From contig NC_133060.1 of NCBI RefSeq assembly GCF_048771995.1, positions 1,855,501 to 1,919,500 of the forward strand: a stretch of 64,000 bases of DNA, written 5' to 3'. Position 1 is the stretch's first letter, and each line of letters begins with the position of its first letter. The DNA comes from Taeniopygia guttata. Its lineage: Eukaryota; Chordata; Aves; Passeriformes; Estrildidae. The notes beneath the pieces are model-generated. The model made no database searches and had not been told where the DNA came from. It saw only the letters and a program-made list of their open reading frames with translations. This document shows positions 23,333-33,700 of this stretch, one piece after another. The translations under genes and the position numbers were made by a program.

Positions 23333-23981
23333 CAGATAATCAACACCCAAATCCATCGACAGATAATCAATACCCAATCCATTGACAGATAATCAACACC
23401 CAGCCCATTGACAGATAATCCACACCCAGCCCATTGACAGATAATCAACACCCAATCCATTGACAGATAATCAACACCCAATCCATTGACAGATAATCAA
23501 CACCCAATCCATCAACAGATAATCAACACCCAATCCACTGACAGATAATCAACACCCAGTCCATCGACAGATAATCAACACCCAATCCATGGACAGATAA
23601 TCCACACCCAATCCACTGACAGATAATCCACACCCAGTCCATTGACAGATAATCAACACCCAATGTATTGACAGATAATCAACACCCAATCCATTGACAG
23701 ATAATCAACACCCAGTCCATCAACAGATAATCAACACCCAATCCATTGACAGATAATCAACACCCAATCCATTGACAGATAATCAACACCCAATCCATTG
23801 ACAGATAATCAACACCCAGCCCATCGACAGATAATCAACACCCAGCCCATCGACAGATAATCAACACCCGGTGCATTGACAGATAATCAACACCCAATCC
23901 ATTGACAGATAATCAACACCCAGTGCATTGACAAATAATCAACACCCAGCCCATTGACAGATAATCCACACCCAGTCCATC
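23333..23981. repeat. 26-bp tandem array inside the outer LTR, copy 3
   Basis: About 25 units of the AGATAATCAACACCCA array, the longest of the three. Confidence 0.92.
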
Positions 23982-24099
23982 TGCAGGGAGAGAGGAGCCC
24001 CTCCTGTGCCACAGACCCCCCAAAAACACAGCTGCCACACCCTGTGCTTCCATGGCACTCCCGGCACCGCCCGGAGAGAAAAGTTTGCCAGTGGTGAGC

Positions 24100-24970
24100 T
24101 GTAGGATTTGTAATTTTTTCTTCTTCCCTCCCTCACTCCCCTTCCCCCGCGGTCCCTTGTCCCGACCCTTTGTTCCCTTATCTCTCCCTCTCACCACGCG
24201 GTCTGGTCCCTGTCCCCCGCCCCTCTGCCTTTCCCATCACCACGCGGCTGTCCCTGCCCTCCCCGCGGCTTTCCCGTCACGGTCCCTCGGGTTTCCCTGC
24301 CCCTGTCCCCTGTCCCCTGTTCCCTGTCCCCTGTCCCCTGTCCCTGCCCCTGTCCCTGTCCCCTGCCCCTGTCCCCTGTCCCTGTTCCCTGTCTCCTGTC
24401 CTCTGTCCCCTGTCCCTGTCCCCTGTCCCCTGCCCCTGTCCCCTGTCCCTGTCCCCTGCCCCTGTCCCCTGCCCCTGTCCCCTGTCCCCTGTCCCCTGCC
24501 CCCTGTCCCCTGTCCCCTGTCCCCTGCCCCTGTCCCCTGTCCCCTGTCCCTGTCCCCTGTCCCCTGTCCCCTGTCCCCTGTCCCTGTCCTCTGTCCCTGT
24601 CCCTGCCCCTGTTCCCTGCCCCTGTCCCTGTCCCCTGTCCCCTGCCCCTGTCCCCTGTCCCTGTCCCCTGTCCCTGTCCCTGTCCCCTGTCCCTGTTCCC
24701 TGCCCCTGTCCCCTGTCCCCTGTCCCTGTCCCTGTCCCCTGTCCCCTGTCCCCTGCCCCTGTCCCCTACCCCCGTCCTCTGTCCCCTGCCCCTGTCCCTG
24801 CCCCTGTCCCCTGTCCCCTGCTCCTGTCCCCTGTCCCCTGTCCCTGTCCCCTGCCCTTGTTCCCGCATGAACTGAGCCTCGCAGAGACGAGGGGAAAGCG
24901 GCCGCCGCCCTCTCCTTCCCTCCTCGCCGTGCCCACAGCGTCCTCCCGGAGCCGATCTCGCACGGCAACA
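24100..24970. mobile_element. Solo LTR unique to the gene 4 block
   Basis: An 871-bp insertion starts TGTAGGATTTG and ends CACGGCAACA (TG..CA). It is flanked by the near-perfect 6-bp pair GTGAGC (24094-24099) and GTGACC (24971-24976). The matching sites at about 9185 and 16594 read straight through GGTGACCCTCTCC, so they are empty. A 6-bp duplication fits a beta-type (ERVK) element; orientation is uncertain. It is the youngest clear insertion here, since only one block has it. Most of it is a CCCTGT array. Confidence 0.72.
24290..24865. repeat. CCCTGT/CCCCTGT/CCCCTGC array
   Basis: About 575 bp of mixed 6- and 7-bp units on one strand lie inside the solo LTR. On the + strand they give Pro-Cys-Pro-Leu-type frames with no biological meaning. 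Confidence 0.93.
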
Positions 24971-25303
24971 GTGACCCTCTCCTTTCCATGCACGGCGCTC
25001 TCAGCACCAATGCATGCATGGACAGACTGCTTTGAGGAGTTTTCCTTTCAAGGCTGCCCTGCCAAGAGGGGAAAAACAACAGTTCAGTTTGTCATTTTTG
25101 GGACCGCAGTGCCCCCCATTTTCCCCTGAGGCCGAGGGTCCAAGAACAGAGATCTTCTTCTCTTCTTCCACTGCGAAGACAGGGGGCACCACCACAAACC
25201 TCCCTGACTTTTCTCTGTTGGCTCCACTTCTGTCTTTTCCCAGCTGCAGCAGGTCTCTTTGGCTCACCGGCATCCTCCTAAAATACCGTCTCTCTTGGAG
25301 GAG

Positions 25304-25645
25304 TGTAGTAGATAGGGACAGGTGAACGGAAGGTCCCGGGGTGTGACGGAAAGAAAGACCCTTCCCCCTTCACCCTGTAACACGTTATCTACCACCCCCA
25401 GAACATGTAACCACACCTAACCCAGTAGTTTTCCACTCCTGACTAACCCTAGAGACCCTACCAACCCCCCTGACGTAGCAAAGTCCCCCAAGACTATTTA
25501 AACCCATGAGATAAGATAATAAACGCTTTCGACCGTCCACCACATTGGTGTTTGTGTGTGTCGTTAGCCCGAGTGGCCCGGACAGGCCGGACTGCCGTGC
25601 TGCTCCTTGTGACCAGGTCACCATTGCCTCCCCTGAAGGGAACAG
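25304..25645 (+). mobile_element. Short ERV fragment: LTR plus leader, copy 2
   Basis: The LTR at 25304-25544 is followed by the same leader and again runs directly into minisatellite A. It is the duplicate of 16930-17270 with the same left and right junctions. Confidence 0.75.
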
Positions 25646-26203
25646 GGATGTTCCCAATGCACACAGGGGGATGTTCCCAATGCACACAGGGGGATGTTCC
25701 CAATGCACACAGGGGGATGTTCCCAATGCACACAGGGGGATGTTCCCAATGCACACAGGGGGATGTTCCCAATGCACACAGGGGATGTTCCCGGGGCACA
25801 CAGGGGGATGTTCCCAATGCACACAGGGGGATGTTCCCAATGCACACAGGGGGATGTTCCCAATGCACACAGGGGGATGTTCCCAATGCACACAGGGGGA
25901 TGTTCCCGGGGCTCTCAGGGGGATGTTCCCGGGGCTCTCAGGGGGATGTTCCCGGGGCACACAGGGGGATGTTCCCAATGCACACAGGGGGATGTTCCCA
26001 ATGCACACAGGGGGATGTTCCCGGGGCTCACAGGGGGATGTTCCCAATGCACACAGGGGGATGTTCCCGGGGCTCTCAGGGGGATGTTCCCAATGCACAC
26101 AGGGGGATGTTCCCGTGGCTCTCAGGGGGATGTTCCCAATGCACACAGGGGATGTTCCCAATGCACACAGGGGGATGTTCCCGGGGCTCTCAGGGGGATG
26201 TTC
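25646..26203. repeat. 23-bp minisatellite A, copy 3
   Basis: About 24 units of the GGGATGTTCCC array, with more GGGGCTCTCA variants than copy 2. Confidence 0.95.
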
Positions 26204-26660
26204 CCCATTCCTTGGGCTTCCCGCACCCCGGGAATGACAAATCCCGCTCAGGGCTGCCGAAAGCCGGAGCGCTCCCGGCGCTGGAGATCGCAGCCGGCCG
26301 CGGGAATCGATGGGAATCGCCGGGGCCGTTGAGCAGCGACGCTTCGAAGGCGGTGGCGGCCCCGGCTTCCTGCGGGGGCTGAGCCGGGAGCGGCTCCGGT
26401 TGGGCCGGGAAAGGCTCGGGAGGGCAGGAGGGGAGCGGCGGCCCCGGGGCTGCAACGCTGCGGGGGCTGCGTGAGCGCAGAAACCCCAAAACAGCGCGGG
26501 GGAGCCCAAAAACCGTCCTGGGAGTTCCTCTCTGCTCCCCCTCCTCCTCCTCCTCCATCCCTCTGTCCCCCTCCCTTTTCCCAAACCCGTCCCCACCGCC
26601 CCCCCAAACCCCTCCCCCCAACCCGCCCCCCACAAACGGCCCCGGGGCCAACTGGGAAGC
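26204..26660. other. GC-rich 3' flank of IIB gene 5
   Basis: No gene is visible. It is nearly identical to 3039-3502 and 18268-18725, with the shortest (TCC)n (about 26536-26557). Confidence 0.75.
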
Positions 26661-26666
26661 TTTATT
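26661..26666 (-). terminator. Poly(A) signal of IIB gene 5
   Basis: AATAAA on the gene strand in the conserved IIB context. Confidence 0.85.
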
Positions 26667-26810
26667 GGGAGCACTGGGAGCGGGCGGGCGGGGGCAGAGC
26701 GGCAGCGAGGCTGGGGGGGACACGGGACCCCCCCAAAATCCCCGCGGGGACGGAGCGGGGGGTCCCGGCCGGGCCCGAGGCCGCGGGGAGCGGCTGCGGC
26801 CGCCGGCGGC

Positions 26811-29800
26811 TCAGGAGCTCTGCGGGCAGAGAAAAGGGGGTGAGGCCGGGCCGGGGGCCCCGGGGGGAGCGCAGCCGCTCCGGCCCGGGGGGGACACGAC
26901 CCCCGGCACGCCCCCGGACCTTCTTGCGCAGGTAGAAGCCGAGCCCCAGCGCCAGGAAGAGCGAGCCCAAGACGAAGCCCCCGATGCCCGTCAGCATCTT
27001 GCTGCGGGCGGCGTCCGGCGGCATCTCTGGGGGGTCCGCGGGGCTCAGCGCCCCCAAAACCTCCCCCCGACACCCCCAGCCCCTCCCGCCGCCCTCCCGC
27101 TCGCCCCCCCGGCCCGGCCGGGACCCCCCGAAACCTCCCCCCGATCCCTGCCAGCCACACCCGGCACCCCCAAACTCCCTCCCGGCCACACCCGGCACCC
27201 CCAAACTCCATCCCAGCCCCACCCGGCACCCCCAAACTCCCTCCCAGCCACACCCGGCACCCCCAAACTCCCTCCCAGCCACACCCGGCACCCCCAAACT
27301 CCCTCCCAGCCACACCCGCACCCCCAAACTCCCTCCCAGTCATTCCCAGCACCCCCAAACTGGATCGCAATTAAAACCAGACCCTCTAAAATCCTTCCCA
27401 GTCACACCCGGCACCCCCAAACTCCCTCCCAGCCACACCCAGAACCCCCAAACTGGATCACAATTAAAACCAGACCCCCTAAAATCCCTCCCAGTCATAC
27501 CCAGCACCCCCAAACCCACTCCCAGTAAATCCCAGCACCGCCAAACTCCCTTCCGGTCACACCCAGCACCCTCAAACTCTGATCCAGTCACACCCGGCAC
27601 CCCCAAACTCCCTCCCACCACTCCGACACCCCCAAACTCGATCACAATTAAAACCAGACCCCCTAAAATCCCTCCCACGCACATCCAGCACTCCTAAACC
27701 ATTTCCCAATACATCCCAAAACTCTCAAATTCTTTCCCAGCCACACCCGGCACCCCCAAACTCCCTCCCACTAAATCGCAGCACCCTCATATTCCCTTCC
27801 GGCCACACCCAGCACCCCCAAAGTCGATCACAATTAAAACCAGACCCTCTAAAATCCTTCCCAGTCATACCCAGCACCCCCAAACCCACTCCCAGTAAAT
27901 CCCAGAACCCCCAAACTCCCTCCCAGTCACTCCCAGCACCCCCAAACCCCCTCCCAGTGCCCACCAGCACCCCCCCAACCCCATCCCACCCTCCCCAGCA
28001 CCCCCCAAAGCCCTTCCCAGCCCTCCCCCAGCCCCCAGCCCCTCTCCCAGTTGCCGGCCGGCTCTCTCCAGCTCCCTCCCAGTGGCTCCCAGCCCCCGCC
28101 CGCGGCTCTGGCCCGGCCCCAGCGGCTCCCCCGTACCCCAGCTCTGGCTCAGGGGGTGCTCCAGGCTGCCGTGCTCCACCTGGCAGCTGTAGGTGAGCCC
28201 GCGCCGGGGGGGGGTTTCCAGCAGCACCAGCAGCTGGTAGCTCCAGTCCCCGTTGGGGACCACCTCGGTGGCCACCACGTGCTCCGAGAGCTCCTGCTGG
28301 CCCTGGAACCACCTCACCTGGATCGGGGCAGGGTAGAAATCCAGCACGGAGCAGAGCAGGCGGCCGGGGCCGGGCTGGGAGCTCGAGGGCACCAGCGAGA
28401 TGGAGACGCTGGGGGGCACTGGGAGAGAGAGAGCGGGGACGGACTGGGATCGGCTGGGGGCACTGGGAGAGGGGGGGGAGGGACTGGGGTGGGGCTGGGA
28501 GGGACTGGGAGGGACTGGGAGGGACTGGGATTGGACTGGGAGGGACTGGGAGGGACTGGGAATGGACAAGGAGGGAGTGGGAATGGACTGGGAGGGACTG
28601 GGATGGACAGAAAATGGACTGGGCGGGACTGGGAGGGACTGGGAGGGACTGGGAGTTACTGGGAAGTACTGGGAGGTATTGGGATCAACTGGGAGGGACT
28701 GGGAGGGATTAGGGATGGGACTGGAAGGGACGGGGGGGATTGGGAACGAACTGGGAATGGTGTGGGAGGGTCTGGCAATGTACTGGAATGGACTGGGAAT
28801 ATGCTGGGAGGGACTGGGATGGATTGGGATCAACTGGGATTAATTGTGAGGGACTGGGAATGGATTGGAATGTACTGGTATGGACTGGTAATGCACTGGG
28901 ATGAACTGGGACAGACTTCCCATCAACTGGGAATGGACTGGGATGAACTGAGTGAGACTGGGGGGAATGGGAATGTACTGGGAATACACTGGATGTTATT
29001 GGGAATGGACCGGGTGGGAAAAGGAGGGTCTGGCAATGGACTGGAATGGACTGGGATGGACTGGGATGGATGGGATTGGTCTGTGGAAGACTGGAATTGA
29101 CTGGAAATGGATGGAAAATGGACTGGGAATGGACCAGGAACACACGGGGTGGGATTGGGAATGGGTTGGGGTGGACTGGGATGGAAAAGGAGGGATTGGG
29201 AACAGACGGCACGGGATGGGGATGGACAGGGAATGGACTGGGATTAACTGGGAAGGGGCAGAGACTGGACTAGGAGGGACTGGGAGGGACTGGGAGGGAC
29301 TGGGAGTGATTTGGAGAGTCAGGAGCCCCCGGGGAGGGGCCCAGGGAGGGCTGAGGGCTCTGGGCCGATTCCCAGGGAGGTTTTGAGGGGCTCCGGGGTC
29401 ATTGGCAGGGCCGGGCCCGAGGGGACACGCTCTGCCCCGCGCTCACCTCGGCGCTCCACAGTGAATGGGGCGTCAACCTGGTAGTTGTACCGGCAGAGCC
29501 AGTCCACCGCAGTCCGTCTGCGCTCCATTATTACCGGGTTGCTGTTCCAGCGCTTGGCATTCCTCTCCCCATAGGGGGTGAACCCCACGAACTCCCCCAC
29601 GTCGCTGTCGAACATCGCGTACTGCTGTCGGTTGTAGATGTACCGCTGCACGTACCTCACCTTCTCCGTGCCGTTCGTGAAGTGACACTCAGCCTTAAAC
29701 ATGTACTGGAACACTCCTGTGAGTGCAGGACACAGCTCAGGGGGTGCCCCCCCAGCTCCCCCCCAGCACCCCCAGAGCTCCGGGGCCCACCCCGGATCCC

Positions 29801-30258
29801 CACTCCGCACCCCCTGTGCCCCACGGCCGCCCTGGGACCCTCCTGCCCGCGCTGCCGCTTCCTCTTGGCCGCCCTTCCCCCATTTCGCCTTCCGCATCCT
29901 CTCCCCTCCCGCCTCCGGCCGCACCCCAAAATCACTTCTGGGCTCCCGAATTTCCCACTTTCCCACCCATTTTAACACTATTGTCCCAACCCCCAGCCCC
30001 TCGGGCTCAGATTTGGGGTCCCCCATCCCCATTTCCCCGCTCCCCACCCTCCCCGCCCCTCCCGCTCTCCCTTTGGGGGTCCCCTCCTCCTCCCCCTCCA
30101 TCCCGGGCTCCCCCTTTTCCCCCTGTTCCCCCTTCTCCCCCCCGGCCCAGCGCCTCCCGCGCCCCCCGCTCACCCGAGAGCTCCGCGCCCGCAGCCGGGG
30201 CGGCTCCCAGCGCCACCAGTGCCACCAGCACGGCCCCGGCTGCCGCCCCTCGCCCCAT
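26811..30258 (-). CDS. DAB: MHC class II beta chain, gene 5 (head to head with IIA)
   Basis: This is a complete class II beta gene of 250 residues. Exons are 30258-30174, 29716-29447 (270 bp), 28418-28137, 27026-26920 and 26819-26811, all GT/AG. Beta-1 has NGTEKVRY, FDSDVGEFVGFTPYG, Trp61 and Asn82, but residue 81 is Tyr (CRYNYQ, codon 29487-29489) instead of His. Beta-2 and membrane exons translate the same as in the other four genes. It starts only 462 bp from the oppositely directed alpha gene, so the two form a divergent alpha-beta pair that probably shares control elements. It lacks the AT-rich and LTR block of genes 2-4, so this is plausibly the ancestral arrangement. Confidence 0.94.
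27150..27950. repeat. Intron 3 minisatellite of IIB gene 5
   Basis: A long version of the 31-bp array, mixed with ATCACAATTAAAACCAGACC units as in gene 2. Confidence 0.87.
28419..29325. repeat. Intron 2 minisatellite of IIB gene 5
   Basis: GACTGGGAGGGA and GACTGGGAATGG units fill intron 2. Confidence 0.88.
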
Positions 30259-30480
30259 GGCAGCGCCGCACCGGCACCACCAGCCCCGCAGCGGCCGCGC
30301 TGGACTGGGGGAACCAGCCCGGAGCAGCGCGGGGTCATTAGCGACGCGCTCCCTGATTGGTCGGGCGTGGTTTTTGGCCGCGATCTGATTGGCTGTGCTT
30401 TTTTTTGGCTCCTCTCTGATTGGCCGAGGCGCTTTTTCCGCGCTCTAATTGGCCGGTTCCGTTGGGAGCCCGATTTTCAG
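30259..30480. promoter_or_regulatory. Cluster of Y-box-like motifs between gene 5 and IIA
   Basis: On the + strand there are CTGATTGGTC (30353), CTGATTGGCT (30384), CTGATTGGCC (30417) and TAATTGGCC (30446) within about 100 bp. Each resembles an inverted CCAAT (NF-Y) site. All read toward the IIA gene. No TATA box is evident for the beta gene. Confidence 0.6.
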
Positions 30481-30532
30481 ACGCTCTACCCAGCAACCGA
30501 TGACTCATCAACGCCCCTCGCTCTGATTGGCT
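30464..30532 (+). promoter_or_regulatory. S-X-Y module 1, distal to IIA
   Basis: An S-like stretch GGGAGCCCGATTTTC (30464) is followed by X1 CCCAGCAACCGATGA (30489-30503), X2 TGACTCATC (30501) and Y CTCTGATTGGCT (30521-30532). In known class II promoters S, X1, X2 and Y occur in this order and spacing and bind RFX, CREB and NF-Y under CIITA. This module is conserved, reversed, upstream of genes 2-4. Confidence 0.7.
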
Positions 30533-30543
30533 GCAATTTTCTA

Positions 30544-30613
30544 GGGAGCTCACTTTTTCAAGCCTCTACCCGGCAACCGATGACGACACACCCACGCCGC
30601 GCTCCCATTGGCT
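30544..30613 (+). promoter_or_regulatory. S-X-Y module 2, proximal promoter of IIA
   Basis: An S-like GGGAGCTCACTTTTTC (30544) is followed by X1 CCCGGCAACCGATGA (30569-30583), X2 TGACGACA (30581) and Y TCCCATTGGCTG (30603-30614). It sits 107 bp before the IIA start codon in the standard orientation. It looks like a tandem duplicate of module 1, about 80 bp away. Confidence 0.75.
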
Positions 30614-30720
30614 GCGCGCTTTTTGGGGTGCTGCTCCCCCACTCCCGGTCCCCCCAGTTGGGCGCCGCTTTCCCGGGAGCAGCACCGGCCCTTCCCCGTG
30701 TCCCGGGAGCCCGAGGCGCC

Positions 30721-33700
30721 ATGGACGGAGCGCGGAGCCTCCCGCGGCTGCTGCCGCTGCTGGCCCTGACCCTGCCCGCGGGTTGGGGGGTCCAAGGTGG
30801 GGTTTGGGGGGTCCCGGAGCCGCGGGGTTGGGATTTGGGGTTCGCTGTATTTGGGGCAGGTCGGCAGTGAAGGGGTTAAAGGGATCCAACCCCGTTTTTC
30901 GCGGTTTTTGGGGGATTTTTGGGGGGGTTTGGGGAAGGGCGTGGTCCCGAGATGTTTTTTTGGGGGGGGGTTTCGCCCCTTTTTCGCCATTTTGGGGGTT
31001 GGGTGTGGCCGAATTCCGCTTTTTTCCAGGATTTTGGGGCTCTCGGATTTCCCAACCCCCCCTGTCCCCGGGATTTTGGGGGGCTGGGCGTGCCCGGACC
31101 CCCCTGTTCCAATTATTGGGGGGGGCTGTGAGTGCCCAAACCCCCCTGGACCCGAAATTTTGGGAACTCAAACCTTCCAAAATCATCTTCTCTCGAGATT
31201 TTTGGGGTTCTGAAAGTGCCCAAATTCCTCTTTTTCCACGATTTTTTGGGACCTGGGTGTGCCCAGACCCCCCTGTACCCAAAATTTGGGGAACTGAGAA
31301 TTCCCAAATCCCAATTTTTCCAGAATTTTGGGGATCTGGGAGTGCCTAAATCCCAATTTTCCACGATTTTTGGGATCTGGGAGTGCCTAAATCCCTTTTT
31401 TTTAGGATTTTTGGGGTCTGGGAGTGCCCAGACCCCCCTGTACCCAAAATTTGGGGAACTCAAAATTCCCAAATTCTCTTTTTCCGGAATTTTGGGGATC
31501 TGAAAGTGCCCAAATTCCTCTTTTTCCACGATTTTGGGGATCTGGGAGTGCCCAAACCCCCCTGGACACGAAATTTGGGGAACTGAGAATTCCCAAATCC
31601 CAATTTTCCCACAATTTTGTTGTTCTGGAAGTGCCTAAATCCCAATTTTCCAGGATTTTCAGAGTTTGGTGCTCCCAAAAATCCGATTTTTTGTGGAATT
31701 TTGGGCTCTGGGAGTGCCCAAACCCCCCTGTACATGAAATTTGGGGAACTGTTAATTCCCAAATCCTCTTTTTCCGGAATTTTGGGGTTCTGAAAGTGCC
31801 CAAATTCCTCTTTTTCCGCAATTTTGGGGATCTGGGAGTGCCCAGACCCCCCTGGACCCAAAATTTGGGGAACTGAGAATTCTGAAATTCTCTTTTTCCA
31901 GAATTTTTGGGATCTAGGAGTGCCCAAATCCAATTTTTCCCTGATTTTTGGGCTCTGGGAGTGCCCAAATCCCAATTTTTTAGGATTTTTGGAGTCTGGG
32001 AGTGCCCAAACCCCCCTGTACCCAAAATTTGGGGAACTCAAAATTCCCAAATTCTCTTTTTCCGGAATTTTGGGGTTCTGAAAGTGCCCAAATTCCTCTT
32101 TTTCCATGATTTTGGGGATCAGGGAGTGCACAAACAACCCTGTACCCAAAATTTGGGGAACTGAGAATTCCCAAATCCCAATTTTCCCACAATTTTGGGG
32201 CTCTGGAAGTGCCTAAATCCCAATTTTTTAGGATTTTTGGAGTCTGGGTGTTCCCAAACCCCCCTGTACCCGAAATTTGGGGAACTCAAACCTTCCCAAA
32301 TTCTCTTTTTCCGGAATTTTGGGGTTCTGAAAATGCCCAAATTCCTCTTTTTCCACCATTTTGGGGATCTGGGAGTGCCCAAACCCCCCTGTACCCAAAA
32401 TTTTGGTATCTGAGAATTCCCAAATTCTCTTTTCCCGGAATTTTGGGCATCTGGGAGTGCCTAAATCCCAATTTTTTAGGATTTTTGGGATCTGGGAGTG
32501 CCCGGACCCCCCTGTACACGAAATTTGGGGAACTGGGAATTCCCAAATCCCAATTTTCCAGAATTTTTGGGGATCTAGGAGTGCCCAAATTCCAATTTTT
32601 CCACAATTTTGGGCTCTGGAAGTGCCTAAATCCCAATTTTCCAGGATTTTTGGAGTCTGGGGTTCCCAAAAATCCGATTTTTTGTGGATTTTTGGGGTCT
32701 GGGTGTTCCCAACCCCCCCGTTCCCAAAATTTGGGGAACTGGTTTTTCTCACATCCTCTTTTCCCGGAATTTCGGGGCTGGGCGAGCCCAAATTTCCTTT
32801 TTTTTTCCAAATTTTTGGGGTCTGGGGCCTCCCAAATTCTCCTGATCCCAAAATTTTGGGGGTCTGGGAGGGCCTAAATTCCGATTTTCCGGAATTTTGG
32901 GGTTCTCGGTGTCCTCAACCTCAATTTTCCTGGGATTTGGAGTAAAAATCCTGATTTTTCTGGGATTTTGAGTAAAAAATCCTGATTTTTCCTGGGATTT
33001 TGAGTATAAATCCTTATTTTTCCTGGGATTTTTAGTAAAAATCTTGAATTTCCTGTGATTTTGAGAAAAAAATTCTGAATTTTCCCTGGATTTTGAGTAG
33101 AAATCCTCAATTTTCTGGGATTTTGAGAAGAAATTCCAAAAATTCCCAGGATTTTGAGCCGAAATCCCCAATTTTCCTGGGATTTTGTGTAAAAATACTG
33201 ATTTTTCTGGGAATTTTGAGAAAGAATCTTGAATTTTCCAGGGATTTGGAGTAGAAATTCCCAATTTTCTGGGATTTTCAGCAGAAATCACAGATTTTCC
33301 TGGAGATTTGAATAAAAAAATCCCAATTTTCCTGGGATTTTGAGTAAAAATCTATATTTTTCCTGGGATTTTGAGAAAAAAATCCCGATTTTTCTTGGAT
33401 TTTCAGCAGAAATCCCAAATTTTCCAGGAGTTTTGAAAAAAATTCCCCAATTTTCCTGGGATTTTGAGTAGAAATCTCAAATTTTCCTGTGATTTTGAGT
33501 GGAAATCCTGATTTTTTTTTCAGATCCCAAATTTTCCTGTGATTTTGATGAAAAGTCCCCAATTTTCCTGGAATTTTGATCAAAAATCCCCAAATTTCCT
33601 GGAATTTTGAGTAGAAATCTCCAATTTTCTTGGAATTTTCAACAGAAATCTCCAATTTCTCCAGGATTTCGACCAGAAATCCTAATTTATTTTTAATTTT

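Larger units (their letters stand above)
22178..25303 (-). mobile_element. Outer LTR, third copy, interrupted by two LTRs
   Basis: This is the left part of the same outer LTR, again ending where the short ERV fragment starts (25304). It is split by the inner LTR at 22196-23052 and by a further LTR at 24100-24970. The shared junctions show that it and the copy at 14770 descend from one duplicated ancestor. Confidence 0.78.

Noticed and set aside
24115-24960. Proline/leucine/cysteine-rich protein from the CCCTGT array
   Set aside because: It is a low-complexity repeat inside an LTR, open in several frames on both strands.
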